Source of the DNA: Cylindrospermum stagnale PCC 7417
GTDB taxonomy: Bacteria > Cyanobacteriota > Cyanobacteriia > Cyanobacteriales > Nostocaceae
Direction: 5' to 3'
DNA length: 64,000 nt
Assembly (NCBI RefSeq): GCF_000317535.1
Contig: NC_019757.1
Coordinates: 595,001-659,000, forward strand
The notes under the pieces are model-generated. The model was given only the letters and a program-made list of their open reading frames with translations. It had not been told where the DNA came from and searched no databases. The position numbers were made by a program, and so were the translations under genes. Shown here in pieces: positions 56,997-64,000 of this stretch. Position 1 is the stretch's first letter, and each line of letters opens with the position of its first letter.

Positions 56997-58982
56997 TTAT
57001 TGAGGATGACTGTATTTATCGAGCCATGATTGAACAGCAGACTTGAATTTGGCTCGTTCAGTCTCTTTGATTCCTGCGGGATCGAAGCGATCGCGATAAT
57101 GAAGCTCAATCAGCGATGTCAAATCGTCAACTTGGGATGAAGATAATTCCTCTTTTAGCCTTTGAATCCAGTGCTTTAAAGACTCTGAATGGTTACGTAT
57201 AAATCCCAACTCGTTTAAAGCCTTCTCAATCGCATAAAATTCAGAATTTTTTCTAGTTGGATCAAATTTGTTACTTGGTTTCAGCAATATCTGTTTCGTA
57301 GATACACGGCGCACCCCTTTTTGGGGAACCAACCTCCGCATCACAATCAAGATAAACGGCAACACAAGCCACCAAGCATACTTAAATAGACTGCTACCTC
57401 TGACATTTCCTAACCAGCTTGAAAGTCTGAAACCCAAAAATGACCATAAATCAGAGATGAATGACCATTTAGAAGCAGTCGCATCCTCAATACCTGTCCA
57501 ATCAGCAGGTGTGGTGTCAAAGGCTTGCCATCTATTATCTAAATATACCATTGTCCAAGCATGGGCGTGACGACTGCGGACAATATATTGCTTTTCTAAG
57601 TTGCTAAATTCATGCACTGAATATCCCACAGCATAACGGGTGGGGATGCCTAATGCCCGCAAAATAAGTGTAGTTGCAGTGGCAAAATATTCACAGTGTC
57701 CAGAGCGATTTTGTAGTAAAAATGTTGATAAAAGTGTTGAAGAATGGTTTTTACCTGTCAGCTTGAGAGAATAACGAAAATTCTTTTGAAAAAAGCTGTC
57801 TACACGCTTTAAGATTTCTTGAGGTGATTTAGTTTGAATATCAAGTTTACTGATAGTTTGATTTATTGCTGTTCGTTCTTTGGGGGGGATTTGCAAATCA
57901 TCTTCTGTCGGTGCGCTATCCAAAGAAAGAGTATTATTAAAATTGAGTTGGTAAACGATATCATTAACTTTCCCTTCTACTTTTACCGTACCATATTTAC
58001 TCTTTTCCATTTGGCTAACTTGTAATTCATCAATTTGGAATGTACCATCTACCAGCCTTAATAAACCTTTACCGCGATTAAGTGTAGTAGAAACAGTGAG
58101 TGTAGAACTATTTGCTGGTTTATCGCCTAAATTCCAAGTCTTACCATTGCCTTGCGGTTTAACAGTCCTAAATTGAGGTTTCAATGCCAACCAAGTAGAA
58201 GATTTGTATTTATTATAAGTTGCTTCTCTTAGCAGTAAAGGCAAAGCTTGTTGAGTCTCAGCACTGACCCTGAAGACAATATCGTTAGACTGTTTTAAAG
58301 TGCCGATTGCTCCCATACTTGTTTGTTTCTTGAAAGCATCTATCTCTTGTCCGACGCCATTGCTTAACCATGCTACAACACTTTCTTCAAACTTCATTTG
58401 AAGTTGAGCCACCCCTATCTGTCCGATGAATCCAATTATTCCGGCAAGCAGGATTAGACATAACCAAAGAATAGGCGAAAATCTTTTAGACCGCAGAAAC
58501 CAAAAAGCAACCGATGAAAGTAAAAACATTCCGATATAAAAAGAAATGTTCTGAGTATTGGCGTTTCCAGCAGAAAAAATACAAAGAGCAAAATATGGAT
58601 AAGTTAAATTAATAGTAAATCTGGTCGATTTCTCTTTTGTAGTTATATTTTTCAAAAAAAGTGTACGAATATCAATAGTTTCATTGACAGAATATGCCTG
58701 AACAGCTAAAAGAGGGAAAAATGCAAATGGCAGTAGCTCTAAAAGAGTATATATGAAATAAAGTGTGCCTTGAGTAATGAGAATATAAACTAATAAAGAG
58801 ACCAGGAGCATCAAACACAGATTAGCAATGCGCCGGAAATCATCACTAGAGAAATCCCACCGCAAATGAATGAAGCGCGAGCCTTCCAGAATTACAGCCA
58901 TCAGTAGAGCAAAAATCCATAATCCCGTCTGCAAACCCCAAAATATTAAAGCAGCACCAAGGAGAAAAGGAGGTGTTTTCAT
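56997..58982 (-). CDS. Transglutaminase-like membrane protein (TgpA type)
   Basis: A 661-residue protein. Up to residue about 200 there are six or seven membrane helices. A periplasmic transglutaminase-like core follows, with the catalytic Cys in GHCEYFATA, His in HAHAWTMV and Asp in FDTTPAD, then one late membrane helix (about 540-560) and a cytosolic tail. It overlaps DUF58 by four bases (ATGA) and forms the MoxR-DUF58-transglutaminase operon common in bacteria, thought to act on envelope proteins. Substrate unknown. Confidence 0.9.
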   Translation of the reverse strand: MKTPPFLLGAALIFWGLQTGLWIFALLMAVILEGSRFIHLRWDFSSDDFRRIANLCLMLLVSLLVYILITQGTLYFIYTLLELLPFAFFPLLAVQAYSVNETIDIRTLFLKNITTKEKSTRFTINLTYPYFALCIFSAGNANTQNISFYIGMFLLSSVAFWFLRSKRFSPILWLCLILLAGIIGFIGQIGVAQLQMKFEESVVAWLSNGVGQEIDAFKKQTSMGAIGTLKQSNDIVFRVSAETQQALPLLLREATYNKYKSSTWLALKPQFRTVKPQGNGKTWNLGDKPANSSTLTVSTTLNRGKGLLRLVDGTFQIDELQVSQMEKSKYGTVKVEGKVNDIVYQLNFNNTLSLDSAPTEDDLQIPPKERTAINQTISKLDIQTKSPQEILKRVDSFFQKNFRYSLKLTGKNHSSTLLSTFLLQNRSGHCEYFATATTLILRALGIPTRYAVGYSVHEFSNLEKQYIVRSRHAHAWTMVYLDNRWQAFDTTPADWTGIEDATASKWSFISDLWSFLGFRLSSWLGNVRGSSLFKYAWWLVLPFILIVMRRLVPQKGVRRVSTKQILLKPSNKFDPTRKNSEFYAIEKALNELGFIRNHSESLKHWIQRLKEELSSSQVDDLTSLIELHYRDRFDPAGIKETERAKFKSAVQSWLDKYSHPQ

Positions 58983-60337
58983 AACTTCATTAATCGCTCC
59001 TGTATTGTCCCCAATTTTAAGGTATGAAAAGTTGTGAATTCATCTTGGATAAAATTAAATTTATCTAGATTGTCTTTTTTGTCTAGAAGAATTAATACTA
59101 AGGTATGGATACCCATTCTCTTGAGATAATCGACTAATTTTTGTCTCTCCTCATCCCAAGAGAGAAATATGCAAATACACCCACTTAAAAGAGAAACTCT
59201 CTCAATCACTACTGGAATAAGTGAATCAAAATATTTATCCCGACAAGCAACTACAGAAGCGAGGATTTCTAGCATTTTTTCAGTATGACTTAGTCCTCTA
59301 CCAAATGTAAAAGAATAAGCTTCATTACCCACAAACATCAAGTCTAATAAAGATTCTTGGGTTTGAACTTCATAAGCTAATGAAGCTGCTATTGATATAG
59401 CTTCTTCGAGAATCTCGCTATACTTCACGCTTTGAAATGTATCTAAAATCAATGCGTGTCTGATAAAAAATTCATCTTGTTCTTCTTTGACAATTGGCTT
59501 ACCGACTTTTGCCCAACTTTTCCAATGAATTTTTCGCAGTGAGTCCCCAGGACGATATTCTCGCAAAGACCGAAATTCTTCTGCATCTCCCACAGATGAA
59601 GCTAAAGCCACTCCACCAGATTGATATCTCTTTAAACCAGGAAGTTCAATTGGTGGTAGTTTATATAGCTTTGGTAGAATTAACAAAGATTGGGATAAAG
59701 AAATAGTTGTAGAAGCATTAAAAAGACCAAAAGGATCTGGTCGCGTCACCGTCATTCCAACCAGCCGGACGACACCTCTATGAGTGGGTGTAATTTCACA
59801 AATTACTTCGGTTTTGCTGTTAGGTGCAAGCGGGGGTAATTCTGTTGGTTTCGCTGTAGCGCATTGCTTCCGAGAAACTAGCCATAGCCAGCGGTAAGAT
59901 CCTGATTTTCTATCAAGATTACTACGTTTCTCTTCTTCAGGTTCAGGCGTTTCTATAAATTCTTGAAAAGTGGGACGGGGGTCAGCAAAATTTTCAAATA
60001 GTTTTAATCCTTTTTGAATTTTGTCACTTTTGTTGTGAATCAAAACTCGGTAGTTTAGTTTCACCCCCACAGTTGCATATCTGGGTAAATTACGAGTTGC
60101 ACTAAAGCGGTAGCGAAAAAACAGAGTGTAGACTATACCTATGATGAGAATAGATAACAAAAAAGTAAATATCTGATAAGTCATACTTTGGTTGCTATCT
60201 CCGGCCAGAATAGCAGCAGCAGTTAACCAAGAAATAACTGCACCAGAAACAGTAACTCGTTTTTTTAGCCTATGTTGAATAGCAGAACTGAAATGGTAAA
60301 GACGATAGATAGAACGTTGTGTTTTTGTAGGTTGCAT
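58979..60337 (-). CDS. DUF58 (vWA-like) membrane protein
   Basis: A 452-residue protein from the ATG at 60337, one base past the moxR stop; the longer frame to 60376 starts with TTG inside moxR. Two membrane helices near residues 35-80 are followed by a beta-rich domain and the DUF58 core motif RPGDSLRKIHWKSWAK. The vWA-like C-terminal domain probably works with the MoxR ATPase as a metal-ion-dependent chaperone complex. Middle gene of the operon. Confidence 0.92.
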   Translation of the reverse strand: MQPTKTQRSIYRLYHFSSAIQHRLKKRVTVSGAVISWLTAAAILAGDSNQSMTYQIFTFLLSILIIGIVYTLFFRYRFSATRNLPRYATVGVKLNYRVLIHNKSDKIQKGLKLFENFADPRPTFQEFIETPEPEEEKRSNLDRKSGSYRWLWLVSRKQCATAKPTELPPLAPNSKTEVICEITPTHRGVVRLVGMTVTRPDPFGLFNASTTISLSQSLLILPKLYKLPPIELPGLKRYQSGGVALASSVGDAEEFRSLREYRPGDSLRKIHWKSWAKVGKPIVKEEQDEFFIRHALILDTFQSVKYSEILEEAISIAASLAYEVQTQESLLDLMFVGNEAYSFTFGRGLSHTEKMLEILASVVACRDKYFDSLIPVVIERVSLLSGCICIFLSWDEERQKLVDYLKRMGIHTLVLILLDKKDNLDKFNFIQDEFTTFHTLKLGTIQERLMKL

Positions 60338-60338
60338 T

Positions 60339-61301
60339 TTAGGTAGGAACTGGCACAGATTTGAGAATATCTTCAATAACGCTTTCAGCAGTTCTTCCAG
60401 AGAAACGCGCTTGAGGTTCCATAACTAAACGATGAGCTATGACTGATACCGCTAGTTCTTGGATGTGTTCTGGGGTGACAAATTCATAACCATCAAACAA
60501 AGCCAAAGCTTGAGAAATTTTCATTAAAGTAATAGAAGCTCTGGGACTAGCTCCTAATTGCACACCTTCGGCTGAACGAGTAGCATTAACAATATCTACA
60601 AGGTAGCGTTTCAATTCTTCACTAATTCTGATTTGCTTGACTTGCTGTTTTAAGGTGATTATTTGTTGTAAGTCAACGCATGGTTGAATGGTATCAATTG
60701 GATGTTTCTCGATTTGGTCTGAGAGCAGGTTAATTTCGTCTTCTGGGGATATGTAGCCTAGGCTAAATTGAAGCGCAAATCTATCCATTTGAGCTTCTGG
60801 TAGGGGGTAAGTACCACGGGATTCTACTGGGTTTTGTGTAGCGATTACAAAGAAGGGGTCTTTGAGTTTTCGCAAGTTCCCGTCAATACTGACTTGAAAC
60901 TCTGCCATTGCTTCTAGTAAGCCAGACTGGGTGCGGGGTGAAGCGCGGTTAATTTCGTCAGCTAGGACGATATGAGCAAATATCGGCCCTTCATGGAAAT
61001 GAAAGGTGCGTGCATTGGGGTCTAGCATGGAAACGCCCAAGATGTCCGACGGCAACAAATCTGGTGTAAATTGAATCCGCTTGAATGTGACATCTACAGA
61101 GAATGCTAGGGCTTTGGCTAAGGTTGTTTTACCGGTTCCGGGATAGTCTTCTAGTAAGACGTGACCACCACTAGCAAAGGCTGACAGCAACTTCCTAATG
61201 GCTGCTGATTGCCCTTTCATCACTTTTTGAATGTTGTGACAAATTTTTTGATAAATTTCTCTGCCGGATAAGGGAGGGGTTTCTGGGTTGGCATTATCCA
61301 T
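60339..61301 (-). CDS. MoxR family AAA+ ATPase
   Basis: A 320-residue AAA+ ATPase. Walker A is DYPGTGKTTLAKA, Walker B is VLADEINRASPR, sensor 1 is FVIATQNPVE and the sensor 2 region includes GASPRASITLM. MoxR proteins are chaperones that mature vWA-domain complexes. It leads the operon with DUF58 and the transglutaminase, with ATG at 61301. A HNH gene lies divergently upstream, with 160 bases between the starts. Confidence 0.95.
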   Translation of the reverse strand: MDNANPETPPLSGREIYQKICHNIQKVMKGQSAAIRKLLSAFASGGHVLLEDYPGTGKTTLAKALAFSVDVTFKRIQFTPDLLPSDILGVSMLDPNARTFHFHEGPIFAHIVLADEINRASPRTQSGLLEAMAEFQVSIDGNLRKLKDPFFVIATQNPVESRGTYPLPEAQMDRFALQFSLGYISPEDEINLLSDQIEKHPIDTIQPCVDLQQIITLKQQVKQIRISEELKRYLVDIVNATRSAEGVQLGASPRASITLMKISQALALFDGYEFVTPEHIQELAVSVIAHRLVMEPQARFSGRTAESVIEDILKSVPVPT

Positions 61302-61461
61302 GTTTGGGTTATGTAAAAAAAGGCTTAAGTAATTTTAAGCTGAAAAATGCGACTTTACCCAGATTGGAGTAATAGAAGTCTAAAATTTTGGAAAGTGTCC
61401 TGCATGTGGGACTACAAAAATAAATAAACGAATAACAAAGAAGCCTGTATTCCGTTGTATT

Positions 61462-62181
61462 ATGTGTGGTAAAGAATTTGAGACACCTATTATTAAGCCT
61501 AAAGCTTGCAAAAAATTCATTGCTGATTTTGGCAATACATTTATAGCAGCAGAAAAAGCAGTCAAGATTGAGGAGCTACGACAAGCCTGTCCAAAATATA
61601 ACGGACAGTCGTCAATTAACTGCATTGATTTACAGCAAATTAAAGGAATGTTACTCAAAAATGCGCCCGAAGTCGCTAAACTGCTTAATTTAAGCGAAGA
61701 TTTTGATTATCTGGAAGATTTTGATTATCTCAAAGATCATGATGCAGAAAAGGATCATATCTCTGAATATGTTCCCACAAAAGAAGATAGTCGGCAAATA
61801 GTATTCAGACAAATCAAAGAACGTCGTGGACAATCGCCATTTAGAAATGCGTTGCGTCAACGCTACGGCGACCAATGTATGATTAGTGGTTGTAACCTAC
61901 TTGATATTTTGGAAGCTGCTCATATCTCACCATATCGCGGTGCTGATGATAATCATCCAGATAATGGGTTACTCCTAAAAGCAGATTTACATACTTTATT
62001 TGATCTCGATTTATTGGGTATTCACCCAGAGTCTTTAGAGGTTGAATTACATCCTAAAATTATTGCTAGTAGCTATCAAGAATTTGAAGGTAAAAAGCTG
62101 AGATTTATTGAATTAAAACCCAGTATGTTTGCACTTGAGGTAAGATGGAGATTATTCTGTAGACAAAAAAGTCAAAGATGA
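61462..62181 (+). CDS. HNH endonuclease-like protein with damaged zinc-ribbon N-terminus
   Basis: A 239-residue protein whose C-terminal half is an HNH domain of the HNH_2 type: CMISGCNLLDILEAAHISPY, then NHPDNGLLLKADLHTLFDLDL. Upstream of the ATG at 61462 the same frame continues as FGKCPACG...FRCIMCGKEF, a four-Cys zinc ribbon, but without a start codon. A different frame opens at ATG 61347 (MRLYPDWSNRSLKF) and joins it if one T is removed from the T-run at 61386-61389. The gene is probably frameshifted, or starts inside. It is divergent from moxR; solitary HNH genes are often linked to defence or mobile elements. Confidence 0.75.
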   Translation: MCGKEFETPIIKPKACKKFIADFGNTFIAAEKAVKIEELRQACPKYNGQSSINCIDLQQIKGMLLKNAPEVAKLLNLSEDFDYLEDFDYLKDHDAEKDHISEYVPTKEDSRQIVFRQIKERRGQSPFRNALRQRYGDQCMISGCNLLDILEAAHISPYRGADDNHPDNGLLLKADLHTLFDLDLLGIHPESLEVELHPKIIASSYQEFEGKKLRFIELKPSMFALEVRWRLFCRQKSQR

Positions 62182-62305
62182 ATCAGAAGAAGTAGTAGAA
62201 TTTACGGTTGATAAATGCCTTGAATTAGCAAATAAACTATATCCAATAGATAGATAGATAAGTTAACCCATATTTGAAGGTGCGATACCCTTGGTTTAAT
62301 GCCCG

Positions 62306-62375
62306 TCATGCGATCGCTTCCAGCAGGCGCTTTGCGCCATCGCCTACGCCCCACCGTAGCCCATTGCATCTGCTA
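62306..62375. repeat. Dispersed GC-rich repeat of the Nostoc type
   Basis: A run containing GCGATCGC, AGGCGCTTTGCGCCATCGCC and CCCCACCGTAGCCCATTGC resembles the interspersed repeats scattered in heterocystous genomes and reads as no protein. A GATA tandem of about four units lies just upstream (62242-62260). Confidence 0.5.
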
Positions 62376-62385
62376 AAATATAGTC

Positions 62386-62682
62386 ATGATGTCTAAAATA
62401 GTCAAAGCTACTATGCAGACCTACACTCTCACAGATGCTCGCAACAAACACGGTGAGGTTTTTGACAAGGCTGCAATTGAGCCAGTTCTACTAACCAAAC
62501 AATCACGTCCTAGTCATGTGATTATTTCCGCAGATAGCTACCATAAATTACTCAATCGGCTGCAAAAATTAGAGGATATGGTTTTTGGTCAAGCGGCTGA
62601 AACGGCTTTGAGTCAGTCCAAAATGGTTGGTACAGAGGCTTTTACGTCTGCATTGGAGCATTTAGGGAATACCAAAAAATAA
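62386..62682 (+). CDS. Phd/YefM-type antitoxin
   Basis: A 98-residue protein of the Phd/YefM antitoxin family: MQTYTLTDARNKHGEVFDKA, LTKQSRPSHVIISADSYHKL and LEDMVFGQAAE. The domain starts at Met10, so a later ATG at 62413 is possible; neither start has a good ribosome binding site. No toxin gene (Doc or RelE type) follows; instead a palindrome comes 23 bases after the stop. It is therefore solitary, either an orphan or the survivor of a lost pair. Confidence 0.85.
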   Translation: MMSKIVKATMQTYTLTDARNKHGEVFDKAAIEPVLLTKQSRPSHVIISADSYHKLLNRLQKLEDMVFGQAAETALSQSKMVGTEAFTSALEHLGNTKK

Positions 62683-62704
62683 ATTATCCAGTAATCATAG
62701 ACTT

Positions 62705-62733
62705 GTAGGGACACAGCAATGCTGTGTCCCTAC
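62705..62733. repeat. Perfect palindrome (14-base arms)
   Basis: GTAGGGACACAGCA and TGCTGTGTCCCTAC surround one central base. A T-rich run follows nine bases later (ATATTTTTTT), so it may terminate the antitoxin gene. From memory, similar units recur in Nostoc genomes. Confidence 0.85.
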
Positions 62734-62872
62734 CGATTGGATATTTTTTTAATTGGAAGTCTCTTAGTTGATGGCGAGGCTCGATAAATTAGCAACTGTT
62801 CTTAATTTTCTCAAATTATGTCGTCTACAAAAAACCTCGACCGATGTTAAATATGTTTTATCCAGAACCCTT

Positions 62873-62900
62873 GTAGAGACGTTGCATGCAACGTCTCTAC
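62873..62900. repeat. Perfect 28-base palindrome
   Basis: GTAGAGACGTTGCA and TGCAACGTCTCTAC abut without spacer. The outer bases GTAG..CTAC match those of the 62705 palindrome, so both may belong to one family of dispersed palindromes. Confidence 0.85.
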
Positions 62901-63010
62901 ATTCTTTTTCACTCCTATATATAAAAGATTAAAGCGTTTACTGGGCTAAAGTTTGGTTTTGATGAAAAATGCTAAAATCGCTTTAGCACAAATGCTTTCA
63001 GGCATCTTTG

Positions 63011-64000
63011 ATGAGTTTTGATTCTCTGATTCCCGATACGGCGCTTTCTGTCGCTGGGTTAACTGACTATATCCGCTTGCTGTTGGAGGAAGATCAACAC
63101 CTACGGCAAATTTGGGTGACTGGGGAAGTTTCCAGCGCTAACAATCATCGCAGTGGGTTATTTTTCACGCTGCAAGATCCTAACGGTACGGCGACAATTA
63201 AGTGTGTGGTGTGGAATAGCCAATTGGCAAAACTGGCGCAGACACCGATTCGCGGTGAACAGTTAATTATTTTGGGTAGTATCCGGTTGTATCCGCAACG
63301 GGGTGAGTATCAGTTGACGGTGTGGCAAGCTTTACCTGCTGGTGCTGGTTTACAGGCGTTACGCTATCAACAATTGAAGAAACGTTTAGAGGCTGAGGGG
63401 TTGTTTGATTTAGAAAGAAAGCGATCGCTTCCGATTCACCCCCAAATTATCGCTGTGGTCACTTCTCCCACTGCTGCTGCTTGGGGTGATATTCAAAAAA
63501 CCCTCAAACACAGATACCCTGGAATACATATTTTATTTTCTCCCGCTACTGTCCAAGGTGACTTAGCACCGGCATCGATTGTGAAAGCGATTGAACGGGT
63601 AGAAAGAGATGGTCGCGCCGAGGTGTTAATTTTATCTAGAGGCGGTGGGGCGGTTGAGGAGTTGGCTTGCTTTAATGATGAACGGGTTGTGAGGGCGATC
63701 GCCAATTGTCCCATTCCTGTAATTAGTGGTATCGGTCATCAACGAGATGAGTCTTTGGCAGATTTAGTTGCTGATGTCTCTGTACATACACCTACCGCAG
63801 CGGCGGAAAGGGTTGTGCCGGCGTTGTCGGAGTTGTATAATCAGCATCGGCAGCGAGTTGCAGCTTTACGTGAGGCGGTGCATGAGTCTGGGGAAATTGC
63901 CGATAACCAATTGCAATCGTTAAAACACCGGTTGCGGCGGTTGGGGTTAGAAAGGCTTGTACAGCAAGAGGTACAGAAAATAAGTTGGCGGCGTCAGCAT
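63011..64000 (+). CDS. xseA: Exodeoxyribonuclease VII large subunit (3' end outside window)
   Basis: The frame from ATG 63011 is open to the window end (330 codons). It shows the N-terminal OB-fold of XseA (QIWVTGEVSSANNHRSG), KCVVWNSQLAKL, and the catalytic core segments VVTSPTAAAWGDI, RGGGAVEELACFNDE, and GIGHQRDESLADLVAD. XseA with XseB degrades single-stranded DNA into oligonucleotides in mismatch repair and damage processing. The 3' part, and possibly xseB, lie beyond the window. Confidence 0.95.
   Translation, partial: MSFDSLIPDTALSVAGLTDYIRLLLEEDQHLRQIWVTGEVSSANNHRSGLFFTLQDPNGTATIKCVVWNSQLAKLAQTPIRGEQLIILGSIRLYPQRGEYQLTVWQALPAGAGLQALRYQQLKKRLEAEGLFDLERKRSLPIHPQIIAVVTSPTAAAWGDIQKTLKHRYPGIHILFSPATVQGDLAPASIVKAIERVERDGRAEVLILSRGGGAVEELACFNDERVVRAIANCPIPVISGIGHQRDESLADLVADVSVHTPTAAAERVVPALSELYNQHRQRVAALREAVHESGEIADNQLQSLKHRLRRLGLERLVQQEVQKISWRRQH

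Larger units (their letters stand above)
62683..63010. other. Intergenic region with two perfect palindromes
   Basis: The stretch between the antitoxin and xseA contains the palindromes at 62705 and 62873 and no gene. Confidence 0.5.

Overview
The window comes from a filamentous, heterocyst-type cyanobacterium (order Nostocales, Nostoc/Anabaena-like). Four things point there: a phycobilisome core cluster apcE-apcA-apcB-apcC whose LCM has four linker repeats, a free-standing nifH, chlM, and abundant cyanobacterial signatures such as HIP1 (GCGATCGC) sites, heptameric tandem repeats and dispersed perfect palindromes. No tRNA, rRNA or CRISPR array was seen.

Layout. 1-6.7 kb: end of a ComB-like gene, a secreted protein, then apcE, apcA, apcB and apcC, closed by a terminator. 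6.8-13.3 kb: an FtsW/RodA-type polymerase, small membrane proteins, a solo TnpB element, chlM, nagA and purE. 13.3-23.1 kb: an ammonium transporter with an NtcA-like site, the sulfate uptake operon sbpA-cysT-cysW-NIL on the minus strand, a PatA-like response regulator downstream of a perfect CRP-type palindrome, a glutamine amidotransferase, a relic-like RHH gene and an MtnX-like phosphatase. 23.5-33.7 kb: a TpsB transporter, YihY, a coiled-coil protein, thrC, a small protein behind a nested palindrome, a large unknown membrane protein and an SLH/OprB porin. 33.7-36 kb is a 2.3-kb gene-poor graveyard containing a decayed molybdate-binding-type domain, followed by solitary nifH.

37-49.8 kb: a truncated DUF1003 protein, a CadD-like transporter, two related secreted proteins, galT with an altered active-site motif, a zinc-ribbon protein, DUF72, a 265-bp MITE, ispH, an SGNH hydrolase, a second ammonium transporter with its own NtcA-like site, a possible 38-aa basic peptide and MscS. 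49.8-56.8 kb: an FHA-PAS-GAF-GGDEF-EAL regulator with a small upstream partner, a 1.2-kb non-coding stretch, then rbpA-rpsU and recA with an SOS-like box. 57-64 kb: a MoxR/DUF58/transglutaminase operon, an HNH gene with a damaged start, a solitary Phd-type antitoxin, two dispersed palindromes and the 5' part of xseA.

Functionally the window is mainly housekeeping (light harvesting, nitrogen, sulfur, chlorophyll, isoprenoid, DNA repair) with accessory gene debris. The most interesting material is regulatory (NtcA-like, CRP-like and LexA-like sites; a hairpin over the rbpA ribosome binding site), mobile (TnpB with overlapping hairpins; MITE) and degenerative (several small genes that appear to have lost starts or frames). 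I do not see a clear new multi-gene system.
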